NCBI GenBank assembly: GCA_037043235.1
Contig: JAWRVZ010000057.1
Location: forward strand, 558,001 to 622,000
Source of the DNA: Rhodeus uyekii
Taxonomy: Eukaryota > Chordata > Actinopteri > Cypriniformes > Acheilognathidae
Direction: 5' to 3'
Length of the DNA: 64,000 bases
This document shows, in pieces, positions 58,201 through 64,000 of the stretch. Every line of letters starts with the position of its first letter. The first letter of the stretch is position 1. The notes below the pieces were generated by a model. That model was not told where the DNA came from. It saw nothing but the letters and a program-made list of their open reading frames with translations, and did no database searches. Position numbers and translations under genes: made by a program.

Positions 58201-61200
58201 GAACATATGTTTCAATTCGGACTTTAAAGGAGCGGAGGTCAGAGGTCACTCCGACGGGGCTCTGGGTGGTCTGTCCCTGGCACTTAATAAGAGAACCCCA
58301 TCGTTACTCAGTGCCTGTCATTTTCCTTTGCTTTTTTTGTAGTGCCCACCAATGACCCCAGTGTCCTCAGGGTGAAGTCTAGAAGTATGATTGTGTTCTG
58401 ACTGCTATATCACTTCAGGCACTTTAAGTTCAAATGACCCAAAACATGATAAAAATGCATCTGCTATATATTCGAGTAACAAACAAATGTCTCCATTTAT
58501 TTCCAGTTAGTTTAGCCTTGCTGAACATAGAGAACATAAACATGTAAACCTTTATCATTACATGACAGATGTTTATATACAAATGAGTTTGCAGACGGAG
58601 ACAAAACCATGAATATCCCGAATGTTCGGTAATTAGTTTGCTGGGAAGATGAAGTCACTCTGTATTTAAACCTCAGATAATATGAAGAGATTCCCAAAAC
58701 TCATTTTCCCTATTGCTATTTTGACAACATTTACTTTTAAATTGTAATAATATTTCACAAGATTACTGTTTTACTGTATTTTTGATCATATAAATGCAGC
58801 CTACACTTAACTGACCGCTGATTTACATTAAAGTCAATGTTAAATCTGTGAATCTCACAGACTGAACCAACAGGGGGCAGCGTGCTCTTAAATATATACA
58901 GTTTGCACATAAACAACTGAGCAGCCATTTGCTCTGCATGTTGGAACTTTTGGCCTTGAATGAGCATTTGTGCCTTCTGGCTATCGCTGGCACATTGAGG
59001 GTCCTGCATTACTGGACACATTGAATATAGTTGTGAAACCTCTGGCTTTAATTTGTAAAGTGTACATGTCGGCGTCTGCATATGTTTAGTCTTCACGTGT
59101 TCGTTCCTTTTGAGTGTTTGTTCGGTGGCGTGTGAATGGAGAGTCTTTGTGTTTGTGGGTGCCACAAGGATTGTAAAACCTGAAATTGGCCACATTGGTA
59201 CCAGCCAACAGTCCCCATGAGGAAAACGGCTTAATAGACTAACTAAATGATGTCTTAATGAAATGAGGGTTAACAGTAGGTTTACAGGGATTGAAAATAA
59301 CTTAATTTAGTGTAAAACAGTAGAAGTAAATGGAAAGTCTCCATCAGGATAGAAAAACAAATGTGTGTAAGTGTGTGATGGGCTGCAGTCTAGAGGAAGA
59401 TGTGGGTTATTGTAAGGAGAACCAAGTAAAATGGCCTGTTATTATTCTGAGCACTGCGTTTTTGTGTGTGTGTGTGTGCGCATCAGTGCATTTCAAGGAG
59501 GCTGACACACGCCTGGTAATACGAAATGATTTTAAAATGGCATGAAGTGGAAGTTTCAATGTTTTTTTTTCGTTCCTGCTGTGATGTATATCCGAGTAAA
59601 AAGGCTTCTCAAACAAGAAAAAATGTTGAGTGGGACTTGATTTTGTCCTTGGGCAATTGATTCTTGTGATCACTGGATAGTTGTGGTTTGCTATTGGTGG
59701 ATCTCATGTGAGTGACAGGTTGCCCCGCCCCCTAGCCAGTATATACATCATCAGAGAAGAGATGATTTTGCAAATGGGTAGGGAAGTTATTATGATTAAA
59801 GATTGAGGGCATATAAATTTTAAATTATTTATAATAAATACAGCAATATTCCATACAAAATGAAAATAGTCTATTTTGATTTCATGGTTTAATATGGGAT
59901 ATTCAACATATGTCAAACTGTTCCTGATATTTAATCATAGATTATGGGTCTTGTCATTTATTTCAAATATTTACCATCAACAAGTTGTGGAAAAGTGCAT
60001 TGATTTTTAATTCTATGCATATTTACGCAGTTCTGTTTATATCAACAACACCAGATCACATTAACAAAAGGGCAAAGATCGACAATCGTATTCAAAAGTA
60101 GCTTTCTCAAATATAGTTCTTGAGTTATATTTACAGCTTCCTTTTCTGCGCTGTACTCTGCCAGCTGCTGTATGCCACTGATATGGAGCAATAAGCAGCA
60201 GTTATTGAACTATGACAGAGTTTAATTGTGTCCTCCTGCAGCAGACACTACAGCTGTATCACCTCTCTGAAACGCCCACTCAATTCCTTATCCTGACCGG
60301 ACCATAACCCGGCAATACACACCACCAGAGGTATTGTGCTGCATCCACACACAGCCATCTCTAACAATCACCACCTTCCCACTGCAGGGAAAGATATGGG
60401 GAGAAATGGGGAGAGACAAACATTCATTCATGCGCAAGACGGGCTTCCAGCACCTTTGGGAATGCTGCCTTAAAGACAACATGAATTTCAGAATTTTCTG
60501 TCTGACAAAATGTGTCGGGACTTATTGTGCATGATTTTTTTTTCAGTCAATACTTACCTGGCCTTTTAAATGCCATAAGTTATTTTGAGATTTTTTTGAG
60601 TGAATTTGAATAAATATTATAAAAGGTCATTATAATCCATCTGTTGTTCCATCCTATGGTATTGGCTATATTGAAAACACTTGGAAATTTGTGGAAGTTT
60701 TTTGGTTACAAAATGGCATTTTTTTTACATTTTAAAAAAGACAAATGGTTTAACTTTTTTTTAAATTTTTTTTACTGCATTTAATGTAAAACAAAGTCAG
60801 TGGATGTTCAGACCCTCATTTAAACCGCTACTAAGATCTTAGTCACTCTGTAAATGTTTTCATAACTCTTTGCCGTAAGATTCTATTTGGTAACATTGCA
60901 TTAAATATGAACAATGGTTTTGCAGAGTTTATTATTCTGTGTTAATGTAAAGTTCTGCTTGTACATCATCAAATTCCATGAGTTCGAATGTACATAAATT
61001 ACTAAAAATCAAAAGTTTAGAGTCAATATAACTTAGTGTATATTCAATATAGGTAGTATATTTTAAAATATCATTATTCCTGTGATCAAAGCTGAATTTT
61101 CTGCATCGTTACTCCAGTCTTCAGTTTTACATGATCCTGCGGAAATCATTCTGATATGCTAATTTGTTGCTTGCAAAACATTTTTTTATTATTCTGTTCT

Positions 61201-64000
61201 GTTCACCTCTCTTTGTCCCTGAGAGCACAAGGACAGTATTGATGAATGTGTGCCATGCGCTGCTCAAAGGAAAGCAAACGCTAATGGATGAGCTGTCTAG
61301 TCCTGTGTACTCGAATGTCACTCCTAAGGTGACTGCTGGTACCTGCGTGGTCTTCAGGGCGTTCTCTCAACCTGTTCAACATCTGGACACGACTACAGTA
61401 TGAGTTTCCACAAATCAAAAATGGAAGTACTGATCTGAAAGACTTGAATTGGTTTGTTACTGGTATTAAGATTCCTGTTTACACCTTGTGTCTTAATCCG
61501 TCTGTTTTGTCCACTTTCAACCACTTCGGTCTTTTGAGCGAAATAAATTCTAGATTCCAAAAATGATATATGAAGCATACATAGAGCAGCAGCTTTTGTT
61601 TCTGCTTTCAAAGCTGGAAGACCACATAATGTGAGTTTGTGTTAGAAATCAGGAATATGGAGAGACCGCTGCGTTTGGTACTTTTTTTTATTTTCAAACC
61701 AAACTGGGGTTTCATCGACAGTTTATATCCTGTCTGGCTAGCGCACTTCCCATAATGTTTATGTTAGGCCAGTAAGCGAAGAACAGACGGTGTTGTGTGG
61801 CTGTTGTGACATGAGCGTTTTACACTACGAAAGCAATCCGGTTAAATGCATTTTCGACTACCTCTGAAAGTGGTCAAAAGTGGACACTCAAAACGTTTTA
61901 GAACCGTTTACACCTACATTTAGCATCATACATAATAGTGGTCGGTTCCACAAACTGTCTAATTTGTTTCCTATAAGACTGGTTATAAACTTTCAGTTAC
62001 ATGATGTCACAATCTTGTCTTGTCGCGTCTGTCATCCGGGTTCCTTTATGTATCTTCCAGGTCCTGCACGCTCCGGTCTGTGTCTAATCACTGCTAATCA
62101 CTAAGTCTCGTCAGCTGTTCCTAATCCTATGTTTGTCAATTTATACCCTCCTGTGTTCCCATGTCTTTGTCTCTGGTTGACGTTACTTTGTGGATATTGG
62201 ATGTCGTTCTCCCGTGGTTCCCAGTGTTTCGAGTTTGCACTGTTAAGTAGATTAGTAGATTAGTCTAATTTTAATCTGAAAAGACTGATTTGCCCAAACT
62301 AACTGATCGTTGGACAGACTAGTTCTGGTGTAAACAGTGCCTAAAAATACCTTTAAAAGATTAAAAACTTTGCACAGTGCATCTTTAAGAAAAAAATCTT
62401 ATTTGATATGGGAAAGCAGGTGGATATATTCATTTTTATTCTGTGTTCTCTCTAAGGACCCTCAGTAACATTTAATTTAATCTTCACTTGAAGTGTGCTA
62501 TCCGCTGAAAATAGCCAGACACAATTCCAATTAAAGTTCAGGGCCAAGTGATCATACGCACACATAAGCTTGCTTCCTGCATTTTCCTACCTGCCAACTG
62601 GCTCCAAATAAATTAAATTGAGGTCTTCATTACATATACCTCAAATCTGTAATCACCCCTTTTAATATCTCTTGTCCTTGCCCACCAATGGCAAACGCAC
62701 AGATTACGGTCACTGTTCCCATCATCCTAAACACAGTATCTGTCACACACTTCATATGTGTGGACCCCCACAGTGCTCCTGTCTCTGCTTAGCTGTTTCA
62801 CCCCATGTTTTCTTCTCTCTCACCCTTAACTCTACCCATAATGACATAATTAGTGATTTATGGTCGCCTTGCTTTGTTTGCTCAAATTTGATGCTTCAGG
62901 CTGAGGCAGTTGAGGTTTTTTTGGCAGCATTCTGAGTTTGCAATTAATTATCTTGTGACGTTTTTCCTTTGTAACGAGCCATTACTGTAATGTGCTGAAG
63001 TGAGAGCAGAGTGTGAATTTAATGACTGTGTAGCTGTTGCTTTATACAGCATTTCCTCTTAACTCAGAACAGGCATTTAAAACAGTACCTACAGTAAGTG
63101 GGTATTTGGTGTGTAAATGGGATTCTCAGAGCCAGTCTGATAGTAGTCGGTTTGTTCTCATAAAACCTGGCATTAAAGTTTCTAATATATTTTCATAATG
63201 TAATAATTTCACATTTAATCTCCAAATTAATATAGAAACAACACAAAGATAGTAACCTATATTTTAAATGTTTAATGCCGTCTTTTTATGGATGAAGTGT
63301 CACCGATACCAATATTGCTGATGACTTTTTTTCACAATATTAGCCATTAATTATAGGTATTTAGCATTACATTTTTTTTAAACGTTTACTTTTAAATTGT
63401 AATAATTGGCTTTAAATAATAAACCAACTTTTATTACAAGTAAACTTAAAACAATCTTCAAATAAAGCCATTACAATAAATGTCACATTTAACTGCCCTT
63501 CAGTTTATCAGTATAAAAAAAATATTATATTGGCCCTTATGCCTATATGCTGCAATAGGTACAATACATTAAATAAATACACACTTGCTATGTTCCTCTA
63601 CCCGTCTAGGAGGTAGCGAATGGAAAAGCGTAAATGGAAACTAAACGGGGGGGAAAAAGCTTGAATATACGTCCTCTTTCCCAGTGAAGACGACGACACC
63701 AGATTAAATGGATGTGAATTTTAAATGGGCGTAACTTTAGAGGAGCAGTGTAGAGCAAGGCCTAATAAAATGACAAACAAAACAGTCCACTAGTTAATTT
63801 AGGAAGTAGAATTTACAGTCTCACAGAATTTCTGCTTAATGTCAATTTGAAGCGAGAGCAAGATCACTTAACACTTCCTGCTAACACAAGTCTCTGCAAA
63901 AACTCAATTAGCCACTGCTAATACACAGCTTGGCAAACCTAGAGTGCCTTTAAATTCTCATTCTTCCTGTATTACTTGAGTTGTGTATTGTCTTTGGCTT
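23173..64000 (+). CDS. smyd3: SET and MYND domain protein 3, 5' part: coding exons 1-5, remainder off the right edge
   Basis: Five coding exons join in frame: 23173-23336, 41905-41968, 43696-43803, 43941-43998, 48029-48159, giving 175 codons (human protein 428 residues). SMYD3 is a lysine methyltransferase that uses S-adenosylmethionine; reported substrates include MAP3K2 and histones. Visible: the split SET N-terminus with the GKGNGLRAL cofactor loop (residues 13-21), and a MYND zinc finger with all eight ligands, C49 C52 C62 C65 C71 C75 H83 C87, at the same numbering as human. After that comes the start of the post-MYND/SET insertion, including SDEKKEGLGHL (human TEDKKEGLRQL). The NHSC-containing catalytic SET core, post-SET zinc site and C-terminal helical domain were not found and must lie beyond 64000. 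Intron 1 is 18.6 kb and intron 5 exceeds 15.8 kb. Confidence 0.94.
25190..25620 (+). pseudogene. Non-LTR retrotransposon (LINE) 3' fragment, reverse-transcriptase C-terminal remnant
   Basis: An open stretch reads LQLIQNAAAHLVFNEPKRAH then VTPLLISLHF, a signature of the C-terminal part of fish LINE reverse transcriptases. It is followed by degraded SLRS/WWN-like parts (GTISLLS region and PFSMS) in shifted frames. It lacks the endonuclease and the catalytic RT motifs, so it is a truncated dead copy in smyd3 intron 1. Confidence 0.75.
27036..27762. mobile_element. MITE with ends ACCGTATTTTCCCGCAT, interrupted by a hAT element
   Basis: The left end TACCGTATTTTCCCGCATAT and the inverse of the right end TACCGTATTTTCCCGCATTT are nearly identical. 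Internal ATAACCCGCACCC-like motifs appear on both sides. The hAT insertion occupies 27136-27618, leaving a host element of about 240 bp. The superfamily was not determined; a TA target is possible. Confidence 0.7.
27136..27618 (-). mobile_element. Nonautonomous hAT element, inverse-orientation relative of 6067-6627
   Basis: The ends CAGTGCTTCTCAA and the inverse of TTGAGAACCACTG match the first copy reversed. Shared interior includes TTTCCATGGCAACGCGTCAT and the GAACTTCATATCTGCTGCTC block. The target duplication is imperfect (GTATAACC and GTATAATA). Confidence 0.8.
28020..28260 (-). repeat. LTR-like dispersed repeat fragment
   Basis: GGACTTAAATACACAAAGGA, AATAGGTGAACGGGATCATT and ACCAAGGGAAC resemble, in inverse orientation, the promoter-like blocks of the repeats near 3.1 and 62 kb. 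Boundaries are not defined. Confidence 0.3.
28800..28935. repeat. Imperfect palindrome, arms of about 60 nt
   Basis: ATGCACCTCTTGATGGAAAT (about 28840-28859) is mirrored by ATTTCCATCAAGTGGCGCAT (about 28874-28893) around a loop of about 12 nt. Weaker pairing extends outward. Both strands therefore translate to similar peptides (NAPLDGN and DAPLDGN), an artefact of the palindrome. It is probably a MITE. Confidence 0.6.
30342..31367 (+). mobile_element. Tigger-like nonautonomous element (family T1), copy 2, with internal GC-rich tandem repeats
   Basis: The ends AGTAATACCTCGGTTTACGA and the inverse of CTCGTAAACCGAGGTATCAC match copies 1 and 3. About 30705-30835 holds repeats of roughly 27-30 bp built on CTGGAGCCGCGGGCGCGAAT. 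Shared outer blocks include TTCACTACGTGAACAATAGC. No transposase frame remains. Confidence 0.75.
32651..33013 (+). mobile_element. Pogo/Tigger-like nonautonomous element (family T2), complete
   Basis: The 363-bp element lies between TA dinucleotides. The left end is CAGTGATCCCTCATTTATTG; the inverse of the right end is CAGTAATCCCTCGCCACTTA. A partial inverse copy lies in a tfb2m intron (17767-18015). The short plus-strand frames here are not genes. Confidence 0.75.
34207..34251. repeat. (TC)n microsatellite
   Basis: A TC tract with one interruption near 34212 is immediately followed by a short perfect hairpin (34252-34285). Confidence 0.95.
34252..34285. repeat. Perfect 15-bp inverted repeat, 4-nt loop
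   Basis: The left arm CAATGCAAGAATTCA and the right arm TGAATTCTTGCATTG are exact inverse copies around ATTC. Confidence 0.9.
36500..36720 (+). repeat. Dispersed fish repeat (family A)
   Basis: CTACAAAAGTTTGGAGTCAG, GCATATTAGAATGATTTCTG and AAGGATCATTG are present, as in the other family-A copies. It follows GT-rich simple repeats (about 36438-36495). Confidence 0.6.
39290..39800 (+). repeat. Dispersed cyprinid-type repeat (family C)
   Basis: AAGTGCCCCTATTATTCTAT, TTTTGTTTTGGAGGTCTAGT and CATGCATCCAAGGTCAAAAA are followed by CTCTGATTGATCAGACGGCT. This is recognised as a widespread fish repeat layout. A partial relative with GTGCTCTGATTGGTCTGCTG lies near 34830-34960. Confidence 0.5.
41905..41968 (+). 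CDS. smyd3: smyd3 coding exon 2 (MYND finger)
   Basis: The 64-nt exon encodes residues 55-76, GESLSRCSQCKTARYCSVQC then Q, the core CxxC...CxxxC of the MYND finger. Acceptor TTATTCTTAACAG, donor GTCAG|GTAAGA. It is too short to appear as an open frame. Confidence 0.95.
42090..42410 (-). repeat. LTR-like dispersed repeat (solo-LTR candidate)
   Basis: Read on the minus strand it begins TGTCACAGTGTTGTCATGTC. It then has a TATAAGAGCCCTCATGTG promoter-like block and continues GTCTTTGCCCGTTG. Its block order matches 3055-3410 and 62000-62250. Confidence 0.4.
43159..43383. mobile_element. TIR-bearing fish repeat (family B), short copy
   Basis: The left part has TTTAACCAGAAATGAAAATT and CTGTCATTGATTACATGTCT. 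The right part has AACATGAGTAAATCGTGACT and GATGAAATATCCCTTTA. It resembles the ends of the element at 18503-20142. Confidence 0.6.
43696..43803 (+). CDS. smyd3: smyd3 coding exon 3
   Basis: The 108-nt phase-0 exon encodes residues 77-112, KQAWPDHKKECKCLQ and on through SVRLVARIIFKL. It contains the last MYND ligands (His83, Cys87). Acceptor CACCCTTCAG, donor AAACTA|GTATGT. Confidence 0.95.
43941..43998 (+). CDS. smyd3: smyd3 coding exon 4
   Basis: The 58-nt exon encodes residues 113-131 plus 1 nt, LSQSKSDQEELYSIAEHQS (human ...SESEKLYSFYDLES). Acceptor CTCTTTCCACAG, donor GTCAC|GTAAGA. It follows a 137-bp intron, the only short one in this part of the gene. Confidence 0.9.
44082..44228 (-). 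mobile_element. tRNA-derived SINE, inverse copy
   Basis: Read on the minus strand: CTTTCCTGTATCTCAACCAG, a B box GGTTCGATCAC, then GATGCTTTTATCC-type tail sequence in inverse. It matches the copies at 6052-6765 and 53751-53866. Confidence 0.7.
44610..44840. repeat. Dispersed fish repeat
   Basis: TGTCTACTAACTCTCATTAG, AGTATTAGTAGACTGGTAGG and ACCATCACAATAAAGAGTTG form a pattern recognised from cyprinid interspersed repeats, ending near TAAGTGTTACCA. The class was not determined. Confidence 0.45.
47541..47900. repeat. Cluster of ACCATGGT palindromes and a 14-bp hairpin
   Basis: TACCATGGT-type octamers occur at about 47541, 47552, 47627 and 47893, with decayed forms between. A perfect inverted repeat ATATTTGATCATTA (47566-47579) and TAATGATCAAATAT (47583-47596) lies among them with a 3-nt loop. 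Confidence 0.6.
48029..48159 (+). CDS. smyd3: smyd3 coding exon 5
   Basis: The 131-nt exon encodes residues 132-175, including LVDMSDEKKEGLGHLCTTLQ and LPSGLDPISLLAR. Acceptor CTGTGTTTAG, donor CCAGA|GTAAGT. The next human segment (VICNSFTICN...) was not found before 64000. Confidence 0.94.
49087..49654 (+). mobile_element. Nonautonomous hAT (Charlie-like) element with 8-bp target duplication
   Basis: The ends CAGGGGTCCCCAAACT and the inverse of AGTTTGGTGACCCCTG, with GGCCGGTTGCGGCCCACGAA inside, are typical of hAT-Charlie elements. The flanks GTGTAACG and GTGTAATG differ at one base. An unrelated GACGCACA-rich block sits inside, possibly a further insertion. Confidence 0.8.
52219..52460 (+). 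repeat. Minisatellite, ten units of about 25 bp
   Basis: The unit is GGGAGCCTCGAACGAACGAA then CTCGC, with a few substitutions between copies. Because 25 is not a multiple of three and the unit lacks stops in most frames, long open frames appear on both strands (up to 101 codons); these are artefacts. It occupies the same place in the element as the GC-rich repeats of copy 2. Confidence 0.92.
52510..52658 (+). mobile_element. Short hAT-type MITE with perfect 8-bp target duplication
   Basis: The ends CAGGGGCGTAGCCAGATT and the inverse of AATCTGGGTACGCCACTG are inverted repeats. GACCACAC flanks both sides (52502-52509 and 52659-52666). Confidence 0.85.
53585..53957 (+). mobile_element. HE1-like tRNA-derived SINE, interrupted by an inverse SINE
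   Basis: AGTCAGACTGTTAACCCAAG, GGTTACGAGTTTGATGCTCA and GCTGCCCACTGCTTCGG precede a GT-rich stretch. The element resumes at GGTTAAATGCAGAGAACAGA after the nested SINE. The layout matches a SINE family common in zebrafish-like fish. Confidence 0.65.
53751..53866 (-). mobile_element. tRNA-derived SINE nested in the preceding SINE
   Basis: Read on the minus strand: CTTTCCTGTAGATCAATCAG, then GGTTCGATTCCCAGGGAAAG, then CTTGAATGCAATGTAAGT. It is the cleanest of the three copies of this family here. The open frames across it are not genes. Confidence 0.75.
56304..57079 (+). mobile_element. Decayed Tigger/pogo-type element
   Basis: The right end (inverse CAGTGGAACCTGGTTATGTC) is flanked by TA. The left end keeps TTGGTTATGTCACCG. 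TATCTCGAGC and GTTATCTCGATGC-like motifs occur near both ends. It includes remnants of a transposase C-terminus. Confidence 0.6.
56430..56722 (+). pseudogene. Tigger/pogo-type transposase C-terminal remnant
   Basis: Two overlapping frames carry SVTVAEQCRAEELVQKS-like sequence and then, after a frameshift, KGKKQQSILEFVKKP before a stop. The Lys-rich QxSILEFxKK ending resembles the C-terminus of pogo-type transposases. The catalytic and DNA-binding domains are absent. Confidence 0.5.
57620..57975. repeat. Imperfect minisatellite, pyrimidine-rich, unit about 45-90 bp
   Basis: Repeated modules ATGTACCACTCTTGAT, TATAGCAGTCTTTGTCC and CTTTCCTTTCC occur at least five times with variable spacing. 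The plus strand is strongly C/T-biased. Confidence 0.7.
61010..61175 (-). repeat. Dispersed fish repeat (family A), inverse copy
   Basis: ATTCCTGTGATCAAAGCTGA, GTTACTCCAGTCTTCAGTTT and GCGGAAATCATTCTGATATG are the inverse of family-A 3' landmarks. Confidence 0.6.
61995..62250 (+). repeat. LTR-like dispersed repeat (solo-LTR candidate)
   Basis: GATGTCACAATCTTGTCTTG, CTCGTCAGCTGTTCCTAATC and TTTATACCCTCCTGTGTTCC follow the same block order as 3055-3410 and 42090-42410 (inverse). No internal retroelement genes are nearby. Confidence 0.4.

Larger units (their letters stand above)
48160..64000. other. smyd3 intron 5 (incomplete, more than 15.8 kb)
   Basis: No exon of smyd3 or other gene was recognised. 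The intron holds hAT, Tigger-like, SINE, minisatellite and LTR-like features listed separately. A repeat pair at 48540-48670 and 59640-59760 shares GTTGTGGTTTGCTATTGG and GTGAGTGACAGGTT. Stretches such as 49700-51750, 54000-56250, 58250-59600, 59760-61000 and 62300-64000 are AT-rich with nothing recognisable beyond short simple repeats and family-A fragments. Confidence 0.5.

Noticed and set aside
61164..61403. Candidate sixth smyd3 exon
   Set aside because: Neither the NSFTIC nor the NHSC segment expected next in SMYD3 is present, and no consistent acceptor-donor pair was seen.

Overview
The window is vertebrate genomic DNA, almost certainly from a teleost fish and most likely a cyprinid or close relative. 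It is AT-rich, has split genes with consensus GT-AG junctions, and is full of interspersed repeats of types common in cyprinids (Tc1, hAT and pogo/Tigger DNA transposons, tRNA-derived SINEs, non-LTR retrotransposon tails and TIR-bearing MITE families). It contains no prokaryotic operons, CRISPR arrays or phage.

Three protein-coding genes are supported by spliced reading frames. (1) The 5' part of a consortin gene (cnst) lies on the minus strand from the left edge to about 14.5 kb. It has coding exons at 9022-9361 and 2335-2477, a probable 5'UTR acceptor at 9444, and a probable first exon and CpG-rich promoter near 14.2-14.5 kb. The rest lies off the left edge. (2) A complete tfb2m gene (mitochondrial transcription factor B2) lies on the minus strand, 16748-22314. 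All eight coding exons were resolved with consistent phases, giving 446 codons. (3) The first five coding exons of smyd3 (SET and MYND domain protein 3) lie on the plus strand from 23173 to 48159. The rest of the SET domain and the C-terminal helical repeats lie beyond the right edge, so about 40 kb of the window is smyd3 intron. tfb2m and smyd3 start head-to-head 858 bp apart, with a CRE palindrome and an inverted CCAAT box between them.

Region by region: 1-9.0 kb is cnst intron with several MITEs, an apparently intact DD37E Tc1 transposon (4388-5949), and a hAT element nested in a SINE. 9.0-9.4 kb is the cnst start exon, whose splice donor carries a short retrotransposon insertion. 9.4-14.5 kb is the cnst 5' intron, AT-rich tandem repeats, microsatellites and promoter. 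14.8-15.8 kb is a decayed Tc1-type element. 16.2-22.3 kb is tfb2m, with one intron built almost wholly of nested transposons. 22.3-23.2 kb is the shared promoter. 23.3-64 kb is smyd3, with small exons at 41.9, 43.7, 43.9 and 48.0 kb among LINE, hAT, Tigger-like, SINE and LTR-like repeats.

The genes share synteny rather than a pathway. tfb2m acts in mitochondrial transcription initiation, smyd3 is a lysine methyltransferase, and cnst is a trans-Golgi/connexin trafficking protein. Human chromosome 1q44 carries the same trio, but from recalled gene orientations tfb2m appears inverted here.
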